A stretch of 64,000 nt of DNA, taken from positions 1-64,000 of the forward strand of contig CAKVMD010000001.1 in NCBI GenBank assembly GCA_934771475.1, read 5' to 3'. This document shows positions 17,032 through 26,360 of the stretch, piece after piece. The position numbers and the translations under genes are program-made. The notes beneath the pieces are model-generated. The model had not been told where the DNA came from, made no database searches, and was given only the letters and a program-made list of their open reading frames with translations. Numbering within the stretch: position 1 is the stretch's first letter; each line of letters opens with the position of its first letter. The stretch comes from an uncultured Clostridia bacterium. GTDB lineage: Bacteria > Bacillota > Clostridia > Christensenellales > UBA1242.

Positions 17032-18525
17032 ATGGGAAGCGAAAACAAACAATCTGGCAAAATAAAAGCAACAGAATATAGATATACTCTTGCTAATTCA
17101 AGCCTTACAAGAAGCAAAGAACTTGCAAACTTTGTTATACAATATTTTGGTGGACATATCCCAGAGCCAAAAGAGTGGCAAGACTTTTTTGTTGATTTGC
17201 TGAGGGAATACTCTGTTAGTAAAAAAATCCCAGAAGTAAAAATCATCGACATTGAGAAGCATGATGCATCAATAAAAGATACAGACCGTCCAAACAATAC
17301 CCTTGGAAGTTTTGTGTGGGGTGATGACGACGAAAAGGGAATATTTTTGTCAAGAAAGACAGTGGAGCGTCTTTCAAACAAAAATTACTCCTTAATAAAT
17401 GCAGTATCTACGCTTATGCACGAATTTCGCCACTTTTACCAATATGAGGCGCAATATGAGGCTGGCAGTAAAATTTACAGCAAAATTTTAGGAGATTCGC
17501 TTCATAGTGTGCGCAGAGGAGTGCGTATGCCTTTGATTTCTACTAGTGATAAAATTTTGACAATTTGCAAAATGATTCATTCGGTTACCAGTGATTGTGA
17601 TTTTGTTGAGAGATTATTGGAACTCAATAAGGAAAAACAAAACATTGCGCTATACTACATTGCATATTGCAGTTATTACTATGCTCCGCATGAAAAAGAT
17701 GCCAGAGATTTTGGCGCAAAAATGGCAGACCTTGTTTTTTCTGATTGGTTTGACATGGTTGATGAACAGACGAAAAGTTTGCTAGAAGCCGATTATTATG
17801 GTTTAAATGAAAGTGATGAAATCGTAGAAACATTGCATAGAGCAACTTCTTGCTATAATGCTTTTATAAAAAGCGTTAAAACTTTGCCTTTGCAAGTTTT
17901 TGAAAAAATGGGACAGAAAATTCTGAAAATGAATGATTACGATTTAAATCAACTTTATTTCGGCTTTTTAAATGTGGTTTATGGCGATGATGCCATAGAA
18001 GAGCAACTTGGTGAAATTTTAGAGTGTGTAACCTCTTCTTACCCATGTTTATTTGAAAACTTATTTGATGTTTTTGATTTTGATAAAAAGCAACTATCTC
18101 TCGTAAGAAAACTTATCTTAGAATACGCTGAAAATGGCGACTTAACGGATGAAATATTAATAAAACTGTGTGGGTGCGACACTCTTTTAAGTTACAAAAA
18201 TATTGAAAATCTTCTTTTATGTGCGATTAAAAACAATAAATTAGGCGCATATGACGACCTTTACAATGAATGGTTATTTAGAGGCACTTTCCAGAAAGAT
18301 GAGGATGAATTTGCTGATAAATTGCTATGCCTTTTGGAAGAAAAAACAAATGAGATTTTAGCATCAATTCCTGATGAAAAAAACATTGAAAATGCCAGAC
18401 ATATTTTGTCTCTTTTAAATCATGTGGTTGATGACGGATATTTTAGTGCAGAAGATGAAAAAATAATCGCAATGATGGAAAATCTTTGTGGCTTTATTGG
18501 AAATGAAAGCGAAAGAGAAAATTAA
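17032..18525 (+). CDS. Uncharacterised protein with HExxH motif
   Basis: I do not recognise this 497-residue protein as a named family. Its one clear signature is HEFRH at residues 130-134 within LINAVSTLMHEFRHFYQYEAQYEA, which looks like the zinc-binding helix of a metallopeptidase; an E or H downstream could be the third ligand. There is no signal peptide or membrane segment, so it acts in the cytoplasm if expressed. The second half (about 230-497) is helical and acidic. It has a promoter and a CAAGGATG site. Nearby rnpB and rarA give no clue to its role. Confidence 0.65.
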   Translation: MGSENKQSGKIKATEYRYTLANSSLTRSKELANFVIQYFGGHIPEPKEWQDFFVDLLREYSVSKKIPEVKIIDIEKHDASIKDTDRPNNTLGSFVWGDDDEKGIFLSRKTVERLSNKNYSLINAVSTLMHEFRHFYQYEAQYEAGSKIYSKILGDSLHSVRRGVRMPLISTSDKILTICKMIHSVTSDCDFVERLLELNKEKQNIALYYIAYCSYYYAPHEKDARDFGAKMADLVFSDWFDMVDEQTKSLLEADYYGLNESDEIVETLHRATSCYNAFIKSVKTLPLQVFEKMGQKILKMNDYDLNQLYFGFLNVVYGDDAIEEQLGEILECVTSSYPCLFENLFDVFDFDKKQLSLVRKLILEYAENGDLTDEILIKLCGCDTLLSYKNIENLLLCAIKNNKLGAYDDLYNEWLFRGTFQKDEDEFADKLLCLLEEKTNEILASIPDEKNIENARHILSLLNHVVDDGYFSAEDEKIIAMMENLCGFIGNESEREN

Positions 18526-18570
18526 TTGATTTAATTGATTATATAATGAAAAATTGTCAATAAATGTCTT

Positions 18571-19797
18571 ATGAAAAAGAAAGAATTTATTGAAAAAGTT
18601 AAAAATTTAATATTAAATAAAGTTAGGTTTCATGCGCCAAATCTTGTTACTGAGAACATCGACTTTGACCTTTTAAGCGTGGTTGGTATAGACCCTATCT
18701 ATCCAATTTTTGTGTTTTCTAAACCCTTAGATAACACATTTTTTCTTGCATTTAAAAAGGCAAAAAAAGAGGCGAAATTTAACCTTGTTTTAACTAAAAA
18801 ACCTTTAATTTCAAGTGCAAAAATAAAGCATTTAGAAAACACAAAAGTGTTTCTTGAAGAGGAAATGGGCAGTTCGCTTTTTTACACGCTTGATGGACTT
18901 AATATAAACTATATTTCACATACAAATTTTGAAAAAAATCTTAAAGATAATTATTTAAAAATAAATGAAAAAGAAATCAAATTTGATTTTTGTCCTTTTT
19001 ATTACCATAAAAAACTTGCAATAGATGGGGTTATATTTGAGGGAAAAGAGTTTTTGATTAATGGCAAAAATTACGACCTAAGTTTTTCTAACCCTCATAA
19101 TGAAAAGAAAGAGGTTTCTATTGAATTTAATATGCCTTTGCCACGAGGGTATTATGTCTTTAAAAAAGGCATCAATTATATTGAAATTATGAACATAAAC
19201 ACCAAAGAAAAAGCCTATTTTAACTATCAAGCGAAAGGTATAAATTTCTCATTTTCTTCTATAAATGGGCTTGAAAATTCAACTTTTGCTTGCATAAATG
19301 TGCGATGTAAAATGAGTTTAAATGGAAAAGAAAATAGACACATCTTTTTCAATTTTGGCCAAATAAAATTCTTCTTTTTGAAGCCAAATGAGCTTAAAGA
19401 TTATTTTGAAATAAGCCAAAAAAAGATGTTTGAGACCTTTGATGTTATGGTTTTAAGTAAGGACAAAACCTTTGATGAAACTTTTAACCTCGCTTTGCCC
19501 CGAAAAATATGGGAAAACTGGGAAAAAATGACTTCAAATGAGCAAAGTGAAAATGAGTGGTTAAAATTAAAAAATCAAATAGTTTTAAAAAATGAGAAAG
19601 GTGAAAAAATCAATTCGCAATTTGTAGGGCTTAAAGAGGTTAAAATGTACCGAAATTCTGGCTGGAAAAGGGTTTTTATTGTACATGGTGATAGCGAATA
19701 CTTATATGATGGAAAAGCCAAATATTTCAACTTTTCTTTGCTTACAAAAGAAATATTATCACAAAATAGTGAAATTTACTTGTCTTTTAGGGCATAG
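18571..19797 (+). CDS. Hypothetical protein of 408 residues
   Basis: I do not recognise this protein. It is rich in Lys, Phe, Asn and Ile, with no signal peptide or membrane span. The N-terminal 100 residues look alpha/beta; the middle (about 110-270) is beta-rich with Phe and Tyr in alternating positions; and the end is mixed. There is no clear ribosome binding site before the ATG at 18571. Codon use is more AT-rich than in the neighbouring housekeeping genes, which may mean a weakly expressed or younger gene. It precedes rarA by 20 bases. Confidence 0.6.
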   Translation: MKKKEFIEKVKNLILNKVRFHAPNLVTENIDFDLLSVVGIDPIYPIFVFSKPLDNTFFLAFKKAKKEAKFNLVLTKKPLISSAKIKHLENTKVFLEEEMGSSLFYTLDGLNINYISHTNFEKNLKDNYLKINEKEIKFDFCPFYYHKKLAIDGVIFEGKEFLINGKNYDLSFSNPHNEKKEVSIEFNMPLPRGYYVFKKGINYIEIMNINTKEKAYFNYQAKGINFSFSSINGLENSTFACINVRCKMSLNGKENRHIFFNFGQIKFFFLKPNELKDYFEISQKKMFETFDVMVLSKDKTFDETFNLALPRKIWENWEKMTSNEQSENEWLKLKNQIVLKNEKGEKINSQFVGLKEVKMYRNSGWKRVFIVHGDSEYLYDGKAKYFNFSLLTKEILSQNSEIYLSFRA

Positions 19798-19817
19798 TGT
19801 TGTAAAATGTCTATGTA

Positions 19818-21098
19818 ATGAATAATGGTGAAACCCGAGTCCCTCTTGCTGAGCGTATGCGCCCAAAGTCATTTGAGGACTTTGTAGGACAAGAACATAT
19901 TGTAGGCAAAAATATGCTACTTTACCGTGCGATTAAATATGGCACACTGGGTAGTTGTATTTTTTACGGACCTCCTGGGACGGGGAAAACCACTCTTGCC
20001 AATATTATAGCAAATTCTCTTAATGCGCAATTTTTTAAACTTAATGCTGTTACCAGTGGAGTAGCAGACGCCAAAAACATTATCGAAAGAGCAAGAGCGG
20101 ATAAGGCACTTCTTGGCAAAGACACATATCTTCTTCTTGATGAGTGTCATAGGTGGAACAAAAGCCAAAGTGATTGCGTGCTTGAAGCTATTGAAGACGG
20201 CTCAATTTTCTTCATAGGCTCAACGACTGAGAACCCTTACACCTCAATGACGAGAGCGATTGTTTCAAGATGTAGAATATTTGAATTTAAGCCACTCACT
20301 TCAAAAGATATTATAAAAGCGATGAATAGGGCGCTTCATGACGAAGAAAGAGGTCTTGGAAAATATAAGGTTGATATTTCAAATGACGCTCTGGAATACC
20401 TCGCTTTTGCAAGCGGAGGAGATTTAAGAAACGCATTAAACAGCCTTGAACTTGCGGTCATGACTACGCCAATGGCGAAAGATAAGTCAATTAAAATTGA
20501 TTTGGAAGTTGCGAAGCAATCGACTGACCGAAAGGCGCTTTCAATGGATGAAAATATGTATTATGACTTCTTGTCAGCATTTTGCAAAAGTCTAAGAGGG
20601 AGTGATGCAGAAGCGGCGCTTTATTATAGTCAACGCTTAATATCAGCAGGGCTTGACCCTATGATTATTGCAAGACGACTAGTTGCTCATGCAAGCGAAG
20701 ATGTCGGAATGGCTGATTCAAACGCACTTTTACTTGCAACGAGTGCAATGTATGCAGTGGAGAAAATGGGCGTGCCAGAGGGGTTAATTCCGCTTACTCA
20801 TGCAATAATATATGTGTGTGAAGCTGAAAAATCAAATTCTGTGGTTAAGGCTCTTACTATGGCGAGGGAAGATGCTTTGTCGCACACCGAAAACAAGGTC
20901 CCAAATCATCTTAAAAATCACCCAAGCACAAATCCTGATGGACATGGCAGTTATAAATATCCACATGATTATGGCGGTTATGTTAAACAGCAATATATGC
21001 CGGATGCATTGAAAAACAGAATTTATTATACTCCTTCAAATAATGGAAGAGAGAAAAACTTACAGAGAAAGAAATTTAAATTTAGAGAGGAAAACTAA
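19818..21098 (+). CDS. rarA: Replication-associated recombination protein RarA (MgsA)
   Basis: The 426-residue AAA+ ATPase acts at stalled replication forks. The start VPLAERMRPKSFEDFVGQEH is the family hallmark. Walker A GPPGTGKT is at residues 51-58, Walker B is LLLDECHRW, and the sensor region contains GSTTENP. The C-terminal tetramer domain with the HNHLK-like PNHLKNHP stretch is present. Length is normal. The start codon lacks a strong Shine-Dalgarno. Confidence 0.95.
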   Translation: MNNGETRVPLAERMRPKSFEDFVGQEHIVGKNMLLYRAIKYGTLGSCIFYGPPGTGKTTLANIIANSLNAQFFKLNAVTSGVADAKNIIERARADKALLGKDTYLLLDECHRWNKSQSDCVLEAIEDGSIFFIGSTTENPYTSMTRAIVSRCRIFEFKPLTSKDIIKAMNRALHDEERGLGKYKVDISNDALEYLAFASGGDLRNALNSLELAVMTTPMAKDKSIKIDLEVAKQSTDRKALSMDENMYYDFLSAFCKSLRGSDAEAALYYSQRLISAGLDPMIIARRLVAHASEDVGMADSNALLLATSAMYAVEKMGVPEGLIPLTHAIIYVCEAEKSNSVVKALTMAREDALSHTENKVPNHLKNHPSTNPDGHGSYKYPHDYGGYVKQQYMPDALKNRIYYTPSNNGREKNLQRKKFKFREEN

Positions 21099-22118
21099 AT
21101 GTTTGGATTTAGAAATGACGGAAAGAAAGTTAAAGGTATGAATATCATCGACAAGGCCGAGCCTTTTTTCATGCCTCAAAGAATTGATGCTGTAAATTAC
21201 ACAGCAATCAAAATTGTTTGCGACTCTATGGATGATTTTATCGCAAGAAAGCGCAAAGAGGGTGAACATTATAATTTTATGTACATTTTGATGGCGGCTG
21301 TGGCAAGAGTTCTGTATTCAAAGCCAAGACTTAACCGCTTTATTATGCGCGGAACAGTTTACCAAAGAAATTATATTTCTATTTCCATGGATGTTAAGAA
21401 AAAACTTGTTGAAGATGGTGAGCAAATGACTCTCAAATTCTATTTTACAGGAAGAGAAAGCTTGCCAGAAATTAAAAACATTGTTGAAACAGAGATTAAC
21501 AAAAATCTTGATGTTAAAGCGGTTGATAGCACAACAAAAGTGGCAGGTAAATTTTGCAAATTGCCAGACTTTTTGTTTAGATGGGCTCTTGGGCTCGCAA
21601 GATGGGCGGACAGGCATGGGTTACTAAGTAAAAAACTTATCAATGCAAGTCCTTTCCACACAAGTTGCTTTATCACAAACCTTAAATCTATCAAACTTGG
21701 TCATATTTTCCATCACCTTTATAATTTTGGAACAACAACCATGTTTATAAGTTTAGGTAAAGAGAAAATGGAGCCTTGGGTTGAGAATAACAAGGATCTA
21801 AAAGTTAAAAAAATACTTACGTTGGGCGTTTCTCTTGACGAGCGTGTTGCAGACGGATTATATCTTGGGCAGTGTTTGAGAATGATGCAAGATTTGCTTG
21901 CAAATCCAGAACTTTTGATGACTCCATTGCCAGACGATGGTACTGTTCCAAAGTGGCTTATAACAAAACCTAAAAAGAAGAAAAAAACGAAAGAGAAAAA
22001 AGAAAAACCATTAAAAGAGAAAAAAGTTAAAGAAAAGAAACCTAAAAAAATCAAACCATTAAAAAACAAACAAAAGCATGAGGCAAAATTAAATAAAAAG
22101 AACAAAACGGAAGAATAA
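21099..22118 (+). CDS. 2-oxoacid dehydrogenase E2-like acyltransferase without lipoyl domain
   Basis: The 339-residue protein resembles the catalytic domain of dihydrolipoamide acyltransferases (E2) and CAT-type enzymes. The C-terminal motif where E2 has DHRxxDG reads LDERVADGLYLGQCLRMMQDLLANPELL, with D247-E248-R249, so the catalytic His is Glu. No lipoyl or peripheral-subunit-binding domain is present. Residues after about 285 form a long tail made almost wholly of Lys, Glu and Pro. It follows rarA by zero bases. With the His changed it may bind an acyl-CoA or be structural; this is inference. Confidence 0.7.
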   Translation: MFGFRNDGKKVKGMNIIDKAEPFFMPQRIDAVNYTAIKIVCDSMDDFIARKRKEGEHYNFMYILMAAVARVLYSKPRLNRFIMRGTVYQRNYISISMDVKKKLVEDGEQMTLKFYFTGRESLPEIKNIVETEINKNLDVKAVDSTTKVAGKFCKLPDFLFRWALGLARWADRHGLLSKKLINASPFHTSCFITNLKSIKLGHIFHHLYNFGTTTMFISLGKEKMEPWVENNKDLKVKKILTLGVSLDERVADGLYLGQCLRMMQDLLANPELLMTPLPDDGTVPKWLITKPKKKKKTKEKKEKPLKEKKVKEKKPKKIKPLKNKQKHEAKLNKKNKTEE

Positions 22119-22131
22119 GTAGAGGTGAAGA

Positions 22132-22437
22132 GTGAAAAAAATTTTAAACTACATTATTGCCATTGCCACCATTATCTACATAGGATTTTTGTGCTATTTT
22201 AATATTACAAAAGGCGCTTTCGCTGTTTCTGGCGATATTATTGTTAATATTGCCTTTTATGGCGGGTGTGCAATCGCGATTGTAAGTGCAATTTTAAATA
22301 TAATCGGTATGCCTTTTCAAAGTATATTTTTGATTATATTAACTGTTTTTGTTGTGGTTTTTGTGTTAACAATGATTATTCCTGACTGGTTTAGAGGACT
22401 TTTTGGAATTGAAAAAGGTGCATTTATCCATTTCTAA
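22132..22437 (+). CDS. Small membrane protein, three predicted spans
   Basis: The 101-residue protein starts with GTG at 22132 behind AGAGGTGAAG. Three hydrophobic segments lie at about residues 5-25, 35-58 and 62-86. It ends with a short polar tail (WFRGLFGIEKGAFIHF). I cannot name a family. It sits 13 bases after the E2-like gene and is probably cotranscribed with it. Confidence 0.65.
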   Translation: MKKILNYIIAIATIIYIGFLCYFNITKGAFAVSGDIIVNIAFYGGCAIAIVSAILNIIGMPFQSIFLIILTVFVVVFVLTMIIPDWFRGLFGIEKGAFIHF

Positions 22438-22536
22438 TTTAACTTGTTTTTAAGGCAGAGTTTATTAAATTAAGTGAACTTATTTTATTAAAAAGGGCTT
22501 AATTATTAAAATTTAGGCAATAACTAGGGAGGCGCA

Positions 22537-25035
22537 ATGAGTAAATTTTTGATTGTTGACGGAAATAGTATCGCGTACAGGGCATATTTTGCTCTGCCTT
22601 TTTTGTCTAATCATGAAGGAAAACCCTCGGGAGCAATTTATGGTTTTGCGAATATTTTGATTAAACTTTTAGAACAAACAAGACCTGACTATGTGGTTGT
22701 TGCTTTTGATCATGCAAGGAAAACATTTAGAAACGATATTTATCCTGAGTACAAAATGCAAAGAAAGCCAACTCCGGAGGAATTATTAACCCAACTTCCA
22801 GTTATAAGAGAAATGACAGCACTAATGGGCATAAAGGTTATTGAATCAGCAGGAATTGAAGCGGACGATATTATCGGCACGACAAGTAAACTTTTTGAGG
22901 GGGAAAAGATAATTTTGTCGGGAGACCGCGACCTTTTACAACTAATAGACAAAGATACAACAGTTTGGCTTACCAAAAAAGGAATAACTGAGGTTGATAA
23001 AGTCGATGAACCTAGGCTAAAAGAACTTTTTGGGCTTAAACCTTTTCAAATTGTTCATTTAAAAGCGCTAATGGGCGATGCGTCAGATAATATCCCTGGT
23101 GTAAAAGGCGTAGGTGAGAAAACTGCGCTTTCATTGCTGGAAAAATACGAAACCGTTGATAATCTTTACGACAATATTGATAATGAACATGGGAAAATCA
23201 AAGAAAAACTTTTAACTGATAAAGAAATGGCGTTTATATCAAAGACGCTTGCAACCATAAAACGCGACTGCGATATTGATTTTAATATTGAAGATGCCAA
23301 ATTTTCTTTCCCTTTAAGTCAAAAAGCCTATGAGTTTTTTAAAAATTATGATTTTACTTCTATTATTAAAAACTCAAACATATTTGAACAGTCGTCTGAA
23401 AAAAAAGAAGAAAAAAAAGTAAAAAGATTATCTCTTGACGGGGAAATCTTAAATAAGATGAGCAAATTAACAAGCGGTGAATTTTTTTACGATTTGCAAT
23501 CATTAGAATTTCTTTTTGACGGGAATATTTACTTTTTAGAGCAAAATTATGGTATGTTTGAAGATGGACTTTCTATAAATGAAATCCTTGAAAAATTAAA
23601 AAATGTTTTTGAAAATAAAGACATATTAAAAGTTACTCCAAACGCGAAGTTTGATATGGGTATTCTAGGAGAAGCAGGTATTAATCTGGTTAATTATTAT
23701 GACATTACTTTGTCCGAATATATAGCGAGAGGCGCGCTTAAAAGTGCAATTAAACAACCTAAACTTGAAGATGCGGTTAAATTAAAAGAAAGTTGTGATG
23801 AAGAATTAAAAAAACACGAACTTAAAGATGTTTTTTATTCAATAGAAATTCCGCTTGTCAAAATTCTTTTTGATATGGAAGAAGCGGGCTTTAAAATAGA
23901 TAAGGACAAATTAGATATCTTATCAAAGGAGTTTGAAGATAAACTGAAAAGTCTTGAATGTGAAATCTTTTTAGAAACTGGGGCAGAGTTTAACATTAAT
24001 TCTCCTAAACAAGTTGCAGAAGTGTTATTTGATAAACTTGGTATCACAGCGTACAACAACAAAAAGCGCTCGACAAACGCAAATGTGCTTGATGAACTTC
24101 GATATATTCCGGTAGTTGACAAAATTTTAAATTATAGAAAGTATTCCAAATTGAAAAACACTTATATTGATGTTTATGGCAAATTGATTTCAAATGGTGA
24201 AAGCGTTTTGCATACAACATTTAATCAAACCCAAACAAGTACGGGTAGGCTTTCAAGCAGTGAACCAAACCTTCAAAACATTCCAACTCGTGATGATGAA
24301 GGCAAGGTTTTGAGAAAAATTTTTGTGTCAAAATTTAAAAATGGTAAGATAATCTCAGCCGATTATAATCAAATTGAGTTGCGTCTTCTTGCTGATATGT
24401 CAGGAGAAAAGAAACTTATAGAGGCTTATAAAAACGGGGTGGATATTCACAGAAAAACGGCAAGTGATATTTTTGGCGTTCCGATTGATGAAGTTACAGA
24501 TGCAGAAAGGCGCGAAGCAAAAGCGGTCAATTTTGGCATTATATATGGAATTAGCGATTACGGACTAAGCCAAAATATTAAGTCTACACGGAAAAAAGCA
24601 AAAGATTATATTGAGTCATACTTTTTTCGATATCCACTCGTTAAAAAATTTATGGATGACAATGTTCAGTTTGCAAAAGACCATGGTTACGCCATTACAA
24701 AATTTGGCAGAATAAGATACATTCCAGAAATTTCCTCGTCAAAATTTCCTATTCGCTCATTTGGCGAAAGAGTGGCAATGAACATGCCACTTCAAGGCAC
24801 AGCGAGCGACATAATTAAACTTGCAATGATACACGTTGCGCAAAGAATTGAAAAGGAAAAATTAAAAAGTCAATTAATTTTGCAAATACATGACGAACTT
24901 ATTGTCGACACTTACCCCGGAGAAGAAAGTAAAGTGGAAACGCTCTTACGGGAAGAAATGGAAAATGTTGCAAAACTTAAAGTCCCACTGATTGTATCGG
25001 TTGGTGAGGGCGAAAGTCTATATGATTGCAAATAA
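22537..25035 (+). CDS. polA: DNA polymerase I
   Basis: The 832-residue polymerase removes RNA primers and fills gaps. Domains are a 5' nuclease (about 1-290), an exonuclease-like middle domain (about 300-420) and the polymerase (about 430-832). Motif A is DYNQIELRLLADMSG with D609, motif B RREAKAVNFGIIYG near 658, and motif C HDELIV with D786. In the middle domain the place where a proofreading enzyme has DxE reads FFYDLQSLEF, so 3'-5' proofreading looks lost, as in other Bacillota. It starts with ATG after AGGGAGG. Confidence 0.96.
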   Translation: MSKFLIVDGNSIAYRAYFALPFLSNHEGKPSGAIYGFANILIKLLEQTRPDYVVVAFDHARKTFRNDIYPEYKMQRKPTPEELLTQLPVIREMTALMGIKVIESAGIEADDIIGTTSKLFEGEKIILSGDRDLLQLIDKDTTVWLTKKGITEVDKVDEPRLKELFGLKPFQIVHLKALMGDASDNIPGVKGVGEKTALSLLEKYETVDNLYDNIDNEHGKIKEKLLTDKEMAFISKTLATIKRDCDIDFNIEDAKFSFPLSQKAYEFFKNYDFTSIIKNSNIFEQSSEKKEEKKVKRLSLDGEILNKMSKLTSGEFFYDLQSLEFLFDGNIYFLEQNYGMFEDGLSINEILEKLKNVFENKDILKVTPNAKFDMGILGEAGINLVNYYDITLSEYIARGALKSAIKQPKLEDAVKLKESCDEELKKHELKDVFYSIEIPLVKILFDMEEAGFKIDKDKLDILSKEFEDKLKSLECEIFLETGAEFNINSPKQVAEVLFDKLGITAYNNKKRSTNANVLDELRYIPVVDKILNYRKYSKLKNTYIDVYGKLISNGESVLHTTFNQTQTSTGRLSSSEPNLQNIPTRDDEGKVLRKIFVSKFKNGKIISADYNQIELRLLADMSGEKKLIEAYKNGVDIHRKTASDIFGVPIDEVTDAERREAKAVNFGIIYGISDYGLSQNIKSTRKKAKDYIESYFFRYPLVKKFMDDNVQFAKDHGYAITKFGRIRYIPEISSSKFPIRSFGERVAMNMPLQGTASDIIKLAMIHVAQRIEKEKLKSQLILQIHDELIVDTYPGEESKVETLLREEMENVAKLKVPLIVSVGEGESLYDCK

Positions 25036-25052
25036 AGTTACCAAGGAGAAAC

Positions 25053-25720
25053 ATGAAAACTAAGGCAATTATCTTTGATTTTGACGGCACTTTAACCAAA
25101 CCGCATCGTTTGCCCAATAGTTGGGCGAGGGTTTGGGATAGATAGGCTGTCAAGACATTGATGATATATATTATAAAAAATACCTAGATGGAGAAATTTC
25201 ATACACGCGTTGGCTTGACCTTTGCTATGATTGCTTTAAAGAAAACAAAGTTAATGAAAAAGATTTTGTAGAAATATCTAACGAAATCGAACTCGTTGAC
25301 AATTTGGAAGAGTATTTTAGATTTTTGAACGAAAATAACATAAAGATTTACATTTTATCAGGCGGAGTGGGTAATATTATTGAAGAAAAAACCGCTCAAT
25401 TAAAGAAATATATCACCTCAATAGAGGCAGATAAATTTTTGATTGATGAAGACGGGTATCTTTGTGGAGTTGAAGCGAGCGAAAGCAGAATTGAAACCAA
25501 GTCGCACTTTGTTAGGTCTTTGATGGAAAGTCTAGGTTTAAATTGCGATGAAGTGGTATTTGTTGGAAATGGTGCCAACGATGAAGAGGTATATACAAGC
25601 GGAGTTAAAACTATTTGTATAAATCCTGATGATAACGCTCATCCAACTAATAAGACTTTTTGGACTGAATATCTTGAAGACAGTCTAGATATAATGAAAA
25701 CATTGAACTTTATAGAGTAA
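25053..25720 (+). pseudogene. HAD-family phosphatase broken by one-base frameshift
   Basis: From ATG 25053 (behind AAGGAG) the reading is MKTKAIIFDFDGTLTKPHRL, a HAD motif I with D9 and D11, but it stops at TAG 25143-25145. Reading on from 25142 in the +2 frame continues without a break to 25720 as a normal HAD: ILSGGVGNI (motif II) and VFVGNGANDEEVY (motif IV). Loss of a single A near 25140 explains both halves, since adding it back gives WDRIGCQDIDD. The intact protein would have about 222 residues. It is either a recent pseudogene or a base error. The later half also contains an internal start at 25304. Confidence 0.8.
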
Positions 25721-25734
25721 ACTATTTAAATCGT

Positions 25735-25764
25735 TTGACAAAAATTATTTATTTAAGTTATACT
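25735..25764 (+). promoter_or_regulatory. Promoter for ruvX
   Basis: TTGACA at 25735-25740 and TATACT at 25759-25764 are 18 bases apart, about 15 bases before the ruvX start. Confidence 0.65.
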
Positions 25765-25778
25765 AAAATTGTGGAGAT

Positions 25779-26201
25779 ATGATGACGCAACATAGGAAAA
25801 TGGGCATTGATTACGGAGATGTGCGCATAGGCATAGCAATGACTGATGCTTTGTGTATTATTTCAAGCCCCTTTGAAGTCTATAAAAATAAGGGAGAAGA
25901 AGACGCACTAAATCATATTGTAGACCTTGTTCACAAGTACAATATTGACGGAATCGCGATGGGACTTCCTATAAATATGGACGGAACAGAGGGTGAAAGA
26001 GCCCAAATTCATAGAGCATTCGGTGAAAAACTAGAAAAAATTACAGGCGTGAAGGTAACTTTTATCGATGAGCGCTTAACCTCGGCCGAGGCAGAAGAAA
26101 TCTTGATTTCGAGTGGGGTTCGAAGGGAAAAGCGTAAGGAACTTATTGATAAAATATCCGCGCAGATAATTTTGCAGTCTTATATCGACAATTTTCATTA
26201 A
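25779..26201 (+). CDS. ruvX: Holliday junction resolvase RuvX (YqgF)
   Basis: The roughly 140-residue RNase H-fold nuclease is linked to recombination and to 16S rRNA end processing. Key motifs are MGIDYGDVRIGIAMTDA, AMGLPINMDGTEGERA and FIDERLTSAEAE. Two ATG codons lie in a row (25779 and 25782); the second has the better distance from GTGGAG at 25771. The neighbours polA upstream and a DUF1292 gene downstream are usual; ireB, often just before ruvX, is not seen. Confidence 0.93.
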   Translation: MMTQHRKMGIDYGDVRIGIAMTDALCIISSPFEVYKNKGEEDALNHIVDLVHKYNIDGIAMGLPINMDGTEGERAQIHRAFGEKLEKITGVKVTFIDERLTSAEAEEILISSGVRREKRKELIDKISAQIILQSYIDNFH

Positions 26202-26303
26202 CAGAAGTCTTGTTTGAAAGATACTTGTAAAAATGAGTGTGTTTTCAAATTCTACTGATGTTTACTCACATTGTGGTGCCGCTATATAAGCGGAATTACT
26301 TTG

Positions 26304-26345
26304 GCAAAAAGGTTTGTAAATAAAACCTTGGTTGCATATTTTTTA
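26304..26345 (+). terminator. Hairpin with T run between ruvX and the DUF1292 gene
   Basis: AAGGTTT (26309-26315) pairs with AAACCTT (26323-26329), extended by GCAA with TTGC around a small internal loop, then a stretch of T's. It may end ruvX transcription or attenuate the next gene, whose start is only 16 bases on. A second small hairpin, CCGCT-ATATA-AGCGG, precedes it. Confidence 0.45.
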
Positions 26346-26360
26346 AAAGGGGATTTAATT

